Source of the DNA: Acephala macrosclerotiorum
Lineage: Eukaryota > Ascomycota > Leotiomycetes > Helotiales > Mollisiaceae
Assembly: GCA_014904845.1 (NCBI GenBank)
Contig: MU119282.1
Location: 145,380 to 209,379, forward strand
Direction: 5' to 3'
Length of the DNA stretch: 64,000 nucleotides
The position numbers and the translations under genes were made by a program. Below, one piece after another: positions 20,417 through 33,346 of the stretch; position 1 is the first letter of the stretch, and the number at the start of each line of letters is the position of its first letter. A model generated the notes under the pieces. It had not been told where the DNA came from. It ran no database searches and saw only the letters and a list, made by a program, of their open reading frames with translations.

Positions 20417-22631
20417 AAGGAGATAGTTTGAGCGCGGGATAATGGCGGGGTAAAAGGGGTCGAAGCGAGTCAAGGGCAAACTCCCCACCTTTAAATCTAG
20501 CACTGTTAAGGACAGGTGATGTGTGAAATGAAATGGTCGCTTCCCAATACGCCCAAGCCAACCAAGGCTATCCGACTTGATCCCAAGTCCCCGACTCAAA
20601 TGCTCGGGCCAGTCACAAAAATGATATTAAAGACCATAGGGCGGATAACAGGCGTCGCAGTCAAGAAGTGGGAATACATGATTATGTTGTATAATGCTGG
20701 CATCCAAACTGTTAAGGTTGTAAACACAGTTTTGGTCGACTTCGCCTACGCTATCAATCTGCTTCGTAAGCACAGCGATTCCCATGCGGTGACTAGTGAA
20801 GAGAAGGCGGCGATAATAGTGACTGCTTCGTTCGGCAAGTGCCATGAGGATCAAAACAGTCAAATTCTTGCCGGAAATGCTGCAAATAACTTTCAAAGAA
20901 CCCTTACTCACCATGTCCAGAAGTCTGTTCGCGTTCGTGAGACCTCAGTCGAGACAAATCACCCCCTTCGAGAAGCCTACACTGAATAAGCTGCCATATG
21001 TGGCGCAAGAGACATCCGAATTGTCAAAAGTACCAAAGATTCCGGGCCTTTCCATTCCCAAAGGTTATGGCTGTGGTCTAGGAACTGGTTAGGCATTTGG
21101 ACAACCTCTGAATATTGCGAGTACCGACAGAGGCCGTGATGATTCGGTATTTCTCCGACACAGGTACAATTTTGGGAGAAAGAGGCTGTAGAACGACTCA
21201 TTCTAGGTATGATCAACAGCCATTGCCTGATCATCAAAAGAGAAGTGTGCTTCGGGAAGTTGAATTTCAGAATGAGTCTGTCGTGAAGCCTCGCTACTTT
21301 AGAATTGTCTTACATGAGCGCTTGCTACATGTATGACATGGAGAGTATTCCTTCTTCAAGCCCAAGATGCAGATTTTCAGCAGGGCCGTCATCTCCAAAC
21401 GTAGTGTCAATGGAACAAGTACCACGACCAACAGCTCTAGTGTCGCGTCATCAACAAAGACCAGACCGTCAAGTTCTCTACGAACGAGCAGCTCGCTAGT
21501 TCTCACGACCAGTATCTCCACATATCAAACAACAGCGCTTCAGAACTATCATGAACCTCGTCAAAACCTTTCGCAAATATCACATCGAGCTTCATGACGA
21601 TCACTCCTTCGCCATCCTTCACAACGGAAAGGATAGGTCCCACCAGCTCTAGTTTATCACAAGATGTTTCGAAGATTAGTGCGATTGCACAGTTGAGATA
21701 ACATATATCTCGGCCTTCACTAGACCTGATTTGACGTTTAGCATTGCTTGTGCGCTGATGATTTGACAATAGAAGGAAAGTGGATCATATTTCTAGCCAT
21801 CATGCCAAAGTTTCGTAGAAGTCTTTAAAGAAGAAGCACTGCTCTGCGATTTTACGCGTTACGACAATTCAATTGAATTAGTTCAGTTTGGTTGGTGGCA
21901 GACCTGCGCGTGAAAGCCATTTAAATTTTAAGTACCTGTCTCTAGGACTTGGCTTTTCACTCGAGAAACTCAGGCCTTCCAACTAGGCATAAATACTGCT
22001 AAATACTGCTGCTAGAAAGCGTATGCAATAACTCTTGATCCCTGTACACATGTTTCGAACAATTCCAGTGTAAAATGTCATCAGCTGCTTCATCCAAAGA
22101 CAAGACGAAGGATAGTATCTTACTCAAAAACGACTTCCACGATTGGCAAAGCAAAGGCAACAACTAATGAAATGAAATGTCCGTCACAACTCAAAGTCAA
22201 GGGCAAAACTTGCATCTTATTCACGATAGGCAGACTGAAGTCTTGCCTCATCGTTCTCCTGCTCACCCCCATCGCATCCACTAAGATGCTTTCATAGCGC
22301 ACAGCCAAAGTAATGCTCATTGTGACAACCAAACACTGGGGAAAGACCATCTTCTTCGACGTTGTTTGCGATGAATATGAAAAAAAAATGAAGGTCGTGT
22401 CACGTGGATGCATCGCGTCTCCCCAAGACGCGATCGAGGTGTTGTTCACCATGCTGTTGGACAACCAATCTCGATGCCTTCGTGCAATGACCAGATTTTT
22501 TGCCGTTGCACCGAGAAAATGAACATCGCGTGACTCGATGTGTCGATTCGAGCTTGTCGGGACTTTTATATTGCTAACCCAAGACTTGGTCGACAAGGTG
22601 AAGAGACGGCAAGAGTCCCCTCCGGCATCGT
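20417..22631. other. Intergenic, no gene seen
   Basis: A 2.2 kb region. The open frames at 20516-20989 (+) and 22596-22120 (-) lack motifs, overlap other frames and have no supporting splice pattern. Confidence 0.45.
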
Positions 22632-24991
22632 ATGGAATATACCCCCACCATGATGCGCTTCATTGCTGACCATGCTCTCCAGGCCAGAGTCATCATGCTT
22701 CACGAAATCCTCCTCTCACTCTCAGGCCATCCCTCTCCACTACTCACAGCCGACCACTCTTCCCCGAATTCCATCCTCTCTCCACCTGAGAAAGCACTTC
22801 TCTCCTCAATAGCGCATTTGAGTGACCTGCATTGCAAATTACTTGCACATACGGTTACGATTGCGACAACACATCCTTCCAGTATCTGCCAAGCTGTCGC
22901 GACGTCTATAAAGTCTACGCACCTTGCCGAGTTCCAGCGAAAAGTGCTGGAGGTCGAAGATGGCATATTGAGGAAAGATGCTGGCACCGTAGGAGCATAC
23001 AACATTGTACCATTGACGGCTATAGTTGGGGAGTTCTCGGGATGGACGAGGAGAATGGAGTGGTTCTTGGAAGTGGTGGAGTTCATGATGCGGGGTAGTG
23101 GGCAAGCAAAGAGATGCACTGGGGCTATGGCCATTGACAAGCTATGTAATGCTATGCAGACGGGCTATGTCGATATCGAGGAGGCAGCCTTGAGCCTAGT
23201 GAGAGTTGCTGAGACGGCCTGGTTGAAGCAGATATCTTCGTGGGTACTATATGGACGACTACCAAGTTTTGGCAAGGAGGACTTCTTCGTCCAGCTGATT
23301 CTTGGTGATGTAGTAGTAAGTCTGGAACTGGGTGTTGTGCTATGGCTGACATTATCTAGGAATATGAGAGCAAACCCGAACTGTTACCTGCTTTCGTCTC
23401 AACTCCCACAGCAAGTTCCCTTCTTTTCATCGGCCGATCCTTAAACCACATCCGCGTCAAGGGCATATCGAGCGCCTCTTCACCCGAGCTGGACCTCCTG
23501 TCGTCGCATCTGCAGCAGTTATCTACGCTGAAGTTCCCCATCAACAGCGCCAACTTCTCACGAGTCATAGCTTCGATACGACTTTCCCTTTCACAAACCA
23601 CTTTACAGAAGCTACTACCTCTAAGCAGAGTTCTTGAAATCCTATTCCTCCTCCGACAATTCTTTCTTCTAGGCCGTGGAGAGTTCGCTCTTGCGTTAAT
23701 CACAGAAGCCGACGAGAAGATAAGATCAAGATGGCGGAGAACCGACAATATTGGCTTCGAGAAGCGCGACAACATTGGGAATATCGTTGTTAAAGAAGGC
23801 GAGGTCTCGGCTATCTTGGCACGAGCTTGGGCTGCCATGGGCTTGCTCCAAGGACAGCATGTGGAAGAGCAAGACGAGGATGAGTTGCTTGAACTTGCCA
23901 GAGATCTTGTTCAGCTAACCATCCCCAAATCGAGCTCGACTACACCTTCAAAGGCAACATTGACTCCCCAATCAATAGCTTTAACCCCGTTCAGGAATCT
24001 CCTTCTTTCGGTGCCAGTCTCTCTCACTCTCCATATACCGTCCCCCCTTGATCTCTTCCTCACTCCGGCAGATGTTCAGACCTACTCTGGCATCAATGCT
24101 TATCTTCTCTCAATACATCGAGCACATCTTCGTCTGACAGATCTGTGGAAGATCACGGCTCTACGACGTGACCATCCCTCGCCCCCAGGGCCTCCATATG
24201 GCAGCTCGACCATGGGCAGGAATAAAGTGCGCACCCAACGGAGCAGAGCCAAGGAAAGATCAGAAGCAATGCGAAGTGTTTGGGCTACCAGTAGTGCAGC
24301 TGTTTTCTTCCTCGGCGAAACAGAAGCCTACCTGCAAGGAGAAGTCGTTCAAGGAACTTGGTCTGGATTTAAGAGCTGGATCACGGGAGAGACTGCTTCA
24401 CGGCCTACATCGTCAGAGAGCCATGTTGAGGATGAGGATGATATATGGTTGCAAGCAGGCAGGGAGCCTACGGCAAAGACGCTAACACATACTCATGATC
24501 CACAATCACTGGCAGATGCGCATAGAAGATACCTGTCAGCGTTGACTTCAAGTCTGCTTCTGAACACGCCTTCTTTCACAGATCCTCTGTACCATCTGCT
24601 CCAGCAAGTCGACCATCTAGTCGCGCTTGTCTACCGCGTTCACTCGATTTGGCAGTCCCTCGACCTGGAAGCTGACGAGGGTGTCGTGGATGCTTTCTCT
24701 GACTTCCACAAGGAAGAGAAAGATGTCAAAGAGCAACTCATGGTCATTGCGAATAGAGTGAAGGGCGCAATTGAGGAGCTCGTCAAATGTCTTCGAGACA
24801 TCGACCAAGAAAAGGAAGGCTGGGACAATGGCTTTGCAGAACTGGTACTTGGCGAGGAAGGTGCCTATGTTCCTGCCAAAGTAGGCAGGGTCGACAGGCT
24901 TTTGATGAAGCTAGATTTTGGCGGCTGGTTTGATGTCGCTAAGAGGGATGGGGATATGGTTGGTGATGGTGATAGTGATTATGAGTTATGA
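22632..24991 (+). CDS. Gamma-tubulin complex component (GCP4-like, Spc97/Spc98 family)
   Basis: A two-exon gene: 22632-23315 and 23360-24991, with a 44-base intron (GTAAGT to CTAG). It gives 771 residues from the first ATG or 750 from the ATG at 22695. The second start is favoured because family members begin with a sequence like MLHEILLSLSGHPSPLL. Other family features are EFSGWTRRMEWFLEVVEFM, the GCP motif SSWVLYGRLPSFGKEDFFVQ, and after the intron the long helical C-terminal domain with LLPLSRVLEILFLLRQFFLLGRGEFA. GCP4-type proteins sit in the gamma-tubulin ring complex at spindle pole bodies and help nucleate microtubules. The size fits GCP4 (the shortest GCP) better than GCP2 or GCP3. 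Confidence 0.9.
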
Positions 24992-25308
24992 GTAAGGTTA
25001 TGATTGATGAAGTATACCCTTGGCGTTCGGATAACACGCACGTGGCTTATGGCACATGCCGCATCGATTTGCAAATGTCAAAGCAACGGATTTTGATGTG
25101 TTGGTAGCCACACAACCCTCAAATATGCGTTCCATGCAAGGTTGTCTCATGTGTAATCGTGTGCTCTCAGCATCGGCTACTTGCTTCCACCTCGGTCTCG
25201 AAGCCTTCTCATCCTCCAATAATCTACCCTCCATCAAATCCTCTTACACAAATTGTCTCTAAAGCTTCCATTCCCCTTCCAGTGCAACCTTCCCAGATCT
25301 CAAATGTA
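24992..25308. other. Short convergent intergenic region
   Basis: Contains only the presumed 3' UTRs of the two convergent neighbours. Nothing else seen. Confidence 0.5.
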
Positions 25309-25898
25309 TTACAAAAGCAATCCAGCCCCAGCAAGAGTAGGGATTCCCAACAAGGGGACCAATGGTTCGTAGATCCCAGCTTTGATATATGCAATTCCGG
25401 TCCAGATTTGGGCTGCGGAGTAGAGGCCTAGGAAGGTTTTGTCGTAGATGTCTGTTAAGCCGCCGGTGTTGGCCCATTTGATGCAGAAGAGTGCTGTTCA
25501 ATATGTCAGCCACAATTCGAACTTCCTCTTCTTCTCTTCAATGCCCCAATTTTTGCTTATACCCTCACCGCCTAGTTCATTAGACCTTCCATTGCCCCTT
25601 TTTCTTGAAAACAAAGCCGAAGAAGCAAGAGCAAACCATGCAATAGCAACAAAAGCAAAAAGCGACACGTGACACTAAATTTCAAGACAAGAGTTTGAGA
25701 GTACTCACTCATGAACACGAAGCCTTGATTACACTCCATCCATCCAATCTTTGCAGCTTTGACTCCTGGTGAGTCAGGAGCCTTCTTGAGAGCAGGGAAC
25801 ACGAGGTCGTAGCCCATCTTCGTGTGACCCGCTACTGTTGCGGAGGCAAGGAAGGCGGCGGTGTAGAGGAGGGTTGTTGAGAGCGTTGAGCCTGACAT
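25309..25898 (-). CDS. Small multi-pass membrane protein of unknown function
   Basis: A two-exon gene for 124 residues. Exon 1 is 25898-25709. A 215-base intron follows (GTGAGT to ACAG), long for this window. Exon 2 is 25493-25309. The join gives GFVFMTLFCIKWANTGG across the splice. Hydrophobic stretches lie at about 5-24 (TTLLYTAAFLASATVAG), around the splice junction, in LGLYSAAQIWTGIAYI and at the extreme C-terminus (PLLGIPTLAGAGLLL), so three or four membrane segments are likely. It carries the charged loop GHTKMGYDLVFPALKK. The open frame extends upstream to 26078, but the ATG at 25898 starts the compact membrane domain. No family recognised. Confidence 0.7.
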
Positions 25899-26645
25899 TA
25901 TGATCTTGAGCGTAGGGAATTTTTGGGGAGAATTGGTGATAGATGGAAGACTAGGCTTCAAGGCCAGAGTTGAGGTAGCTGGATTGGAGGGGTCGAACAA
26001 GGGGGTGCCTTCGTTTTGTGGCTTGGTTTGCTTGTTAGGTGTGAAGTGAATTGGGAAAATTTGAATTGAAATAATCAATTGACAACCAAAAATTTTTTGT
26101 CTTCAGCTACTTAGAAAGATCTAGAAAGAAAGTTGAACGTGGTGGTGGTGATGATGATGATGATGATAGAGGGGCAATGGCTTCTGTTCTGGGACGTTCA
26201 AGGATTTTAGCCGAGGTTCGATATTCTACTACTCGAATTAAAAATTGAAAGTTAAGAATTTAACTTGAAATTTGAAATCTCTAGCTTTCGAAATGAGCAT
26301 TATTGTACTGTAAAAGTAAGTCTTAGAATAAAGAAGAATCTTATTTTATTAATAATCACTTAACTTTACCATTCATCAGCCAATGAGCCTCGGCCTTATA
26401 GACTTCAGGAGTAATATTCGTAGCTTACCAGAATCGATGCGAATCGTGACTTGGGAACCGGAATAGAATGGGAGCACGGATGCTCTATCAGTCATACAAA
26501 GTTAACATGTGGCACGGTTGAATCATGACTTCATTTCTACACTGCAGCCTTAGAGATCAAGGCTCAAGTACCGACTAACCATAACGACCAGTAATCGCGT
26601 AAGAGATACTTCGCACTTCGATTCATATATATTTTAAGCCTGAAC
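25899..26645. other. Intergenic with a short microsatellite
   Basis: Promoter of the small membrane protein and 3' region of the dynamin gene. It includes the GTG/ATG microsatellite near 26140. No gene seen. Confidence 0.5.
26140..26168. repeat. Trinucleotide microsatellite
   Basis: A run of GTG units changes into a run of ATG/GAT units (GTGGTGGTG then ATGATGATGATGATGA). Non-coding, upstream of the small membrane protein gene. Confidence 0.85.
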
Positions 26646-29248
26646 TTAAGATTCTCCCGGCTCGTACTCTATAACATTCTTCCCCTTCTTACCTTTCTTC
26701 GCAGCTTTCTTCCCCTTCGAAGAAGAGGGCAACGAAAACTCATCCTCTGGCGGTGGCGGTGGCAGTGGCGGTGACACGCATTCATAGATTTCCTCAATGG
26801 GTTCTGGGGCTTCGGCCTCTCTAATCTCCGCGATCTCTTCGATCTCTTTGCTCATGAGCTCGGATTTCTTAGAGGCTGGGCTTCCACGGCAGTAAGAACT
26901 ATCTGACGGAGAGTTAATACCGTCCTCAGACCCATCATCAGATTCCCCGTCGTAGTCGCTAGGATCCTGGTTTGCAGATTTGAACCAGGGGCCTCTTTGA
27001 ATTGTGCTACCATTCGCAGCTATTCAGCACATCAGTAATAGTTCAGGAAAGGGCGGGGTAAGTGAATTTCTCACTAAGGACTCTAAAGCCCATGAAGCGT
27101 TTGCAGGTTTCAAAGCCTTTCTCGAGAACGTCCAATTGTTTGTTCAATTCTTCGCGCTGACCACGACTCTCCTCAGATTCACCAGCAATGCCGGTCACGA
27201 GGTCGATGGGCATGGAAGTGACAGTCATAGGTGAAAAGATATCGTAAAGTGGGTTGATCAGCTTAGTTTCGATGACTTCAATAGCGATATCGTCGATGAA
27301 ACGTTCGAGAGCAACCTGTTTGAGTACACATTTCAATTAGCTAGTGTCCCATAGAACAAGGGGCAAGACGTCAAGAAGAGAAGTAGGCGACCTTGTAGTA
27401 AGCCTCCATGCAATCCAAGGCTTCGGAACATGCGAAACGGTTAAGGTCAGGTTCCGTACGTTCTACGAGAGCTGCCACGAGCGGACGGAGATCATTGCGC
27501 TGGTTGTAATATCCAGATTCAAGGGAGGAGACGTTGAAGAAATCTTTTATAATTCTTGTATATTCATCCTTGCTTCGTTCGGTCCGGACCTTCTGGAGAG
27601 CTTCTGTGAAATAATGGTTATACGTTATTGGATGACCTTTCTGATGTGGTGTTAGCAGCTCGGTGGTCTTTGCGTTCAGAGTTTCCAGTATCTGATTCAA
27701 AGCAGGTTTGAAGACCTTTTGAAAGAGTGCTTTGGAGGTTGCGCAATCGGCGATATAAGCAGTTGCAAGACTGAGGAATTCCTGAACGGCCACCCAGACT
27801 TCTTCGATGTGGCATCGAGTAATCGTTTCCCAGGGAGATGATTGTTCTAGGAACAAATCTGCCACAATCATGGGGTTGAAGGTCCCCGGCAACTCTCGAC
27901 CCTTGGTCCTCCGCATCAGGTGCTGTATGTGATTCATATATTCTTCTCTCGTAGTCGCAGTTACCCCTCGAGGAACAGCAGTCACGTTTGGAGACTCGAC
28001 AATCTCACGGTGGTGACCTTTCTTGGCCATGCGTTCCGCGAAGTCTATATTGAGGTTCTGTACTACAGCCCGTATGCGCTTTTGATAGCCGGGCTTAGAC
28101 TTGGCGTCCCCGAAGAATGGATCGTTGTAGGTGCCATCCACAGACGCTTTGATCAGGGAGCGGAATGATTGACTAATCTGGAGTAGGTAGAGTCGCTGTT
28201 CATTCAAGGTTGCTCGAGGTTCCCCAAGCTTATCCAGCCGGCTGCGGCAATTCTCGGATTTGATTTCAATTTCATCAATCAAGCTTGGTAGTTCAGCAGC
28301 GATCTGTCCAAGAAGGACCTTGCTAAGCCTCTTCCGTAGCTTGTCGACACCTAGGAGCGAGCGAGACAGATCCTCCCATATCCCCTGGGAGAAGAATTCT
28401 TCTTCCTTGGCGTCTCGATCAGCCAACGACCACACCCCCGTTTCAGAGTCCATATTTTTCAAGACATGCCATCCAAGACGGAAATCCACATCCTGGTTCC
28501 TTGCAAGAGAAACATACATGGCTTCGCTCTCGGAACCGGCAATCAAGGTATCAGGTTTGGTGATGACGCCAAGCGTTCGAGTGCCCTCCCTATCAGCAGC
28601 GCGGGCGAGCTTCAACACGATCTGGTTCGCGTAATCGTTCTTAGCTGAGACCACCGCGAGGATGATGCTCCTGGGCTCCTTCATATAGGCTTGCACGACG
28701 TCTTGGATTAGCTCGACGTCGGAAGCGGATTGCTGCTTCGTTTCGGAGTGGATAAGTCCAGGCAAGTCCACAATAGTCAAGTGAGGCCGGTCAGGACCCG
28801 AGACCTCAACACGGAGGAGGTCCTTCGAGAAAGCTCTGCCATGCGTTGAGATTGCCATGGCTGCTTTTGCGTTCTCAACCAAAGTTGCAAGCCCATCGAA
28901 GCCTTCTAGCTTCTCGTGGAAGCTACCTAGAGAGAGCTGCTCGGACTCGCTGCGAGAGTGATGCGGGACAATTGACACGGTTACGCCAATGTGCGATGTC
29001 TTGCGGAGGACCAATTCTATCGGAAATCGAGTGCACAAGTTGCTCTTAATCGGAAACGATACACCAGAAATTGCTTCTAACACGGAGCTCTTCCCAGATG
29101 ACTGGTCCCCGCACACGATGATCTGTGGCAATGAGACATAATGACTGATGCCTTGCGAACGGAGACAGTCGACGGAGTTGAGTAGATCTAGTTGATCCTT
29201 GGAACACAAGCCGTTTAGGGCGTCCGTGTGAAACGGTTTCAAGACCAT
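26646..29248 (-). CDS. Dynamin-like large GTPase
   Basis: A three-exon gene for 823 residues: 29248-27392, 27315-27075 and 27019-26646. It has G1 GDQSSGKSS at residues 47-55, the switch threonine in LCTRFP, G3 DLPG at 161-164 and G4 TKPD at 230-233. These are followed by the dynamin middle domain and a GTPase effector domain (VALERFIDDIAIEVIE onward, exon 2). It lacks a PH domain and a transmembrane segment, so it resembles the Mx-like fungal dynamins. Such proteins assemble on and remodel membranes. The C-terminus has a Pro run and a Lys-rich tail (KGKKAAKKGKKGKN). The first intron uses a poor donor (GTCGCC), but the join AYYK-VALERF matches the family. The Met at 29248 is chosen because upstream codons to 29368 are low complexity. 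Confidence 0.92.
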
Positions 29249-30143
29249 TGTGAACTCTTGATGGCGAAGTTGGATTTGATTGAGGATGCGTGACGGCGAT
29301 AAAAGGTGAGGAGGAAGTAGCAAAGGAGCAAGGAACTTTGGGCAATGAAGAGGAAGCAAAGCAATCAAGGGAACATAGACTCGGTTGTAAAACCAGTGTG
29401 GTATTTGAAGTGAACAGCGGATTAATTGGTGGCCTCATTTTGGGCGATGGACGTTGCTGTTGCTCAGTTCATGCTGTGTAACTGTTGTCTGCTCGTGCGA
29501 CAGCTTGGTTACTTGGCCTTCTGTCGATATGAGTAGGTGATTGGAGCCATTGCTATGCGGGACAAAGAATCATTTTTGACCAGTCTAGCCTCCTGCGTGG
29601 AGGCCACCTGCCAGCAGAACTGATGGCACCTCTATTGAAGTCCGTGGCAGATGGCCATTGGGAGAGCCGAAAAGTGCAGCCACTGGTACATAAGTCTGAT
29701 AGAGGCGGGGAAGTGGCCGACTATGAGACATGAGGTAACACAAACGCCGTTAATATGCACCTGATAGAGCTGTATCACTATCGTACCCAATTATCTGCCT
29801 GGCGCGAACGTAATCATTATTCCGCGCCAAACACTCCGATAAGAACCCTAATCTCAGCTTTCTTTCTTGCGAATCGTTGACGCTTTAGATGCGCTTCATG
29901 GTGGAAATATGAAAGAGACTGCATCCACCTGCTACACCTGCGCATACCAGTCGTTCCGTCCGTAGGCTGCATGGGGTGAGCAAAGCCTAAGGCTCAAGAA
30001 GGATCCTCGATCTCTTTACCGTCAAGGATTCAGAATCACTGTCCATCCTTGATACCTCATTATTATACAGGCTATGTTAGGCAACATCGTTTTGTCTGCG
30101 ATATTGTTAAACTATCTATCAATTATCTGCAAACAATTTATTT
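29249..30143. promoter_or_regulatory. Divergent promoter region between dynamin and SET genes
   Basis: About 0.9 kb between two start codons on opposite strands. Palindromic GCGCGAA/TTCCGCGCC-like sequences lie near 29801-29828. No gene seen. Confidence 0.4.
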
Positions 30144-31371
30144 ATGATGGGGAGGTTTAAAAAGCCCAGCGCAAAAATGATGGTGTGCGAGGAGTGCAGT
30201 CGTTCGTTTGGTAACGAGCGCGCTCTTAGCCAACATCTCAATTCCAAAGCTCATGCTTCAATTCTCGATCCCGACGAACACATTCTCCCTGCTAATCCTT
30301 CTCCATTCGTCACCCCCAACGCGCCATCATTCCAACCAGTACAACCGGAGCCGATGGATTTCGAGGACAACCCCGAGAAGGAGGTCGAATCTTTGAGGAA
30401 TTATAACGCGACGTCGAAGCTCTACGTCTTGACGCCTATTCCGGGTAAGGGCCAAGGACTAATCGCAGTGCAAGATATCTCAAAAGGCACAAGAATCCTC
30501 TCTGACAAGCCGCTGTTCCGGATACCGAGATTTGGGTTAGTAGGGCCAGCTTTTGAAAGAGCGGTTGCAGGCAAACTTCATCGTCTCTCGAAGGACGACC
30601 AAATGACTTTTCTTTCCCTCCACAGTAATACACCAGGCGGTGCCTACCCGTTGATTAGCATCGTCAAGACCAGCGCCCTTCCACTAGGAACTGATGCATT
30701 AGAAGGGGGACTGTTTCCTGAAGCATCAAGGATCAATCACGCATGTGTCCCGAATTGCCAACACACATGGAACGACAACATAGGAGAAGAAACGATCCAC
30801 GCCGTGCGACAGATATTTAAGGGCGAGGAGATAACAATCAGCTACGCAAATACGGGACCATTCGCAAGCCGGCGTCGTATCCTTAAGGAATCATTCGAGT
30901 TTGAATGCACCTGCGAGCTCTGCAGTCTACCAGCAGCTGCACGAGCAGTCAGTGATAATCGCCAATGCGAGATCCAGCGATTGGACGACCGTATAGGCGA
31001 TGGATTCCGTCTCGTTTCTCATCCAGACAAATGCCTTGAGGATGTTCACAACCTATTGACACTGCTGGAAGCCGAAAACATCACTGATGCGAGAGTACCT
31101 AGGGCGTATTATGACGCGTTCCAAGTCGCTGTCGCGCATGGGGATCAAGCTAGAGCAAGAAAGAGTCTTTGCTCAGAGGGCGTATGAGGCGAAATTGTGT
31201 TGTGAGGGGGATGATAGCCCGCAGACTGCCTATGTAAAATCTCTTGTCGCGAAACCAGCAGCGCATCGTTTGTTTGGGACGTCGAATAGATGGCGACTGT
31301 CTGAAAAGATGATTCCAAAGACGTTGGAAGGTGAGAACTTTGAAGCTTGGCTTTGGAGCCGAAGCAGATAG
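30144..31371 (+). CDS. C2H2 zinc finger plus SET-domain protein, frameshifted near the 3' end
   Basis: The first frame (30144-31187, 347 residues) begins with a C2H2 finger: Cys15, Cys18, His31 and His37 in CEECSRSFGNERALSQHLNS. A SET domain follows from about residue 92 (TPIPGKGQGLIAVQDISKGT) with INHACVPNCQHTWN, EEITISYANTG and a post-SET CTCELC. This layout is near SMYD-like lysine methyltransferases. After AHGDQARAR the frame runs into a chance stop. The expected tail (VFAQRAYEAKLCCEGDDSP onward) continues in the +1 frame to TAG at 31371. Removing one A from the AAAG run near 31166 would restore one frame of about 408 codons. No intron can explain it. It is either a sequencing error or a genuine truncation; the SET domain itself is intact. 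Confidence 0.8.
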
Positions 31372-31868
31372 AGCGTGTCAGTGGAACCCCGGCTAGTTGG
31401 ATGATCGACAAGATCACGTCAAAGAAGGTCGAGCGCATTAATTCTCGCAATCCGCATGAACGATGTACGATGGGAGACTCGATCAGGGCATAGCCACGGC
31501 GACAACATCTGAAAGCTTCGAGTTGAAACAATGAACAATGTCATCTATCTCTTCTAAAGTTGTAGACTGGTCCGCGCCCTTTTTGAAGTTTCATTCGAAC
31601 GTCGCTGCGAAATATGGGGGTTGCTGGCAAAGAAGGGCTTGTGGGAGTGTATATTCGTGGCTTGGAGAACCGATGCAAATCGTGACATGAGGACTGGAAT
31701 AAAGTGGGGGGGGAGGCTGTTATATTAGCATAGAGCGAGAACAATGCTTTGAATCATTTACGACGCTGCAGAGTCTTTAAAAGGAGCATCAAGAAGTCTC
31801 CGGGGAGTTGTGCTCAACATATCATTGCTTTATCATTGCTTTGATATTTGCCGAGATGAGGCATGAAT
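31372..31868. other. Short intergenic region
   Basis: A 0.5 kb convergent interval between the SET gene and the first BRCT-array gene. Nothing recognised apart from an eight-G run near 31710. Confidence 0.45.
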
Positions 31869-32878
31869 CTAAGACGCCAGGCCAAATCTCCTCTGGCGTG
31901 GGGTGTAGATGACGATTCCCCATTTACCATCGGTAGGATCAGGGACGTCGAGGTTTGAACCCGTGATGACGATATCAATACCGTCGATGTTGATGTTGGT
32001 CGGCCATGGGAGACAGCGGATAACGGTGCCTCCATAGCGTTGGATTTGATCTTTGGTCTGTCTGAAATCGAGCCGGTCGAAGGTACCCAAGAGTATGAAG
32101 GATCGGTCTGAAAGGCAGTTGGTCACGCCGTTGGTACTTGTAACTGAGGTTCAGTGTGTCTAGACGTAAACATGGTCAAGCCATTCCTTCGTAAGGATCG
32201 GAGTGCTGAAACTTGAGGGCTTTCGATCGTGGCCAATTGGAGTTGCGCACTATTTTCAGACAATGCACCAGCCATAAATGGTGCATCATCCTCGTCCTCA
32301 GATGGTAGAGCATCACCAGCACCGGGCGCTCTTTGCCTGATGAGTCTTTCCGTCATCACCGCAGCCATGTCAGCATTTCTGTGACTCCTCGCTCGATCCT
32401 CGTCTTCATCCATTCGATCTCGCCGGATTCTATTAATACTGAAACCAGGAATCACCAACGCGTTGGTGAGGTCTAGATCTCCAGCATTGAAACCAACTGT
32501 CTCCCAAATCATAGCCGTGCCCGGTGGAGCAGCAGGTGGCTGTTGAGGAGCCGGTGGTGGAGGCTGGGGAGGCGGAGGTTGAGGGCGAACACATGGTCTC
32601 TGGCAACGCATTCTCTGACGAACACCACATATCGCTCGATATCGTCTGGCGTCTAAGATTCGAATCTTGGTCCCATACGTTGGTGATTCCTGGTAGACAT
32701 TCATCGGCAAGCCCTGCGAATATAGCGCCTCTCGATTTGTCCTTCTGGCCTCTTGTTTTGCACGCCTGCTAGCATCTTCCCCTGTACCATGGCAGCCGAA
32801 GATTTCCTTGATATGACCGTTGTTATCGTGAGAATGGTAGTCGCGTCGTAGGGCGAGGCAACAATCATTGTCTGCCAT
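31869..32878 (-). CDS. BRCT-array gene A: novel N-terminal domain plus BRCT-like domain, frame break before BRCT
   Basis: The main frame (32878-32123) encodes 251 residues. The N-terminal domain reads LALRRDYHSHDNNGHIKEIF then GCHGTGEDASRRAKQEARRT, and a TYG...LDARR block follows. Next come a proline run (PQPPPPQPPPPAP) and an acidic region. In the next frame (32126-31869) lies VTNCLSDRSFILLGTFDRLD followed by IDIVITGSNLD, which matches the start of a BRCT domain and aligns with gene B (GIANCLSQRVFALAG). The two frames overlap by four bases. Either one base has been gained or lost near 32120, or an intron is present (donor GTGCGC near 32248, acceptor CCTCAG near 32144). The BRCT part is shorter than in gene B. 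BRCT domains bind phosphopeptides or DNA ends in repair and checkpoint proteins; the role here is unknown. Confidence 0.6.
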
Positions 32879-33346
32879 TTTTGCTTGCAGGAGAAAAATC
32901 TGGAAGAGGCTGATTGAAGTAGGGATTGAAAGGGAAGATGAGGAGTTTTAGGATGACGATGTTTGTTGATGGGTGATGCGACCGCGTTCCACGGCTTCAC
33001 GCTTCGCGTGATGCATCTATACCTCCTTCAGCAAGTCGGAATACTGCGAGATCATGGTAGGGTCTTGCTCATTATGGGCTTGGCCAAGGACAGATTTCTT
33101 TGGCGGAGGTTGAAAGTTGTTGAGGCGAGTGGTGGACAACGATGCTGTCGAATTACAAATTTGGAAGAATAACACTTGAGTCGTTGGAAACGCCTCGCTC
33201 CTGCCTCTCTCAAGCCTGTCGAATGAATTTCTCACTCCGTGATTATTACACACGCCCTTCAAACAAATATTCTGCTGTCATGTAGTCGTAGCTCATAACC
33301 TTTTATATCGGATTCTGTCGAAGAACCTCTCTAACTTCAGGTGGCC
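32879..33346. other. Intergenic between array genes A and B
   Basis: About 470 bases holding the promoter of gene A and the 3' end of gene B. No open frame of note. Confidence 0.45.
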
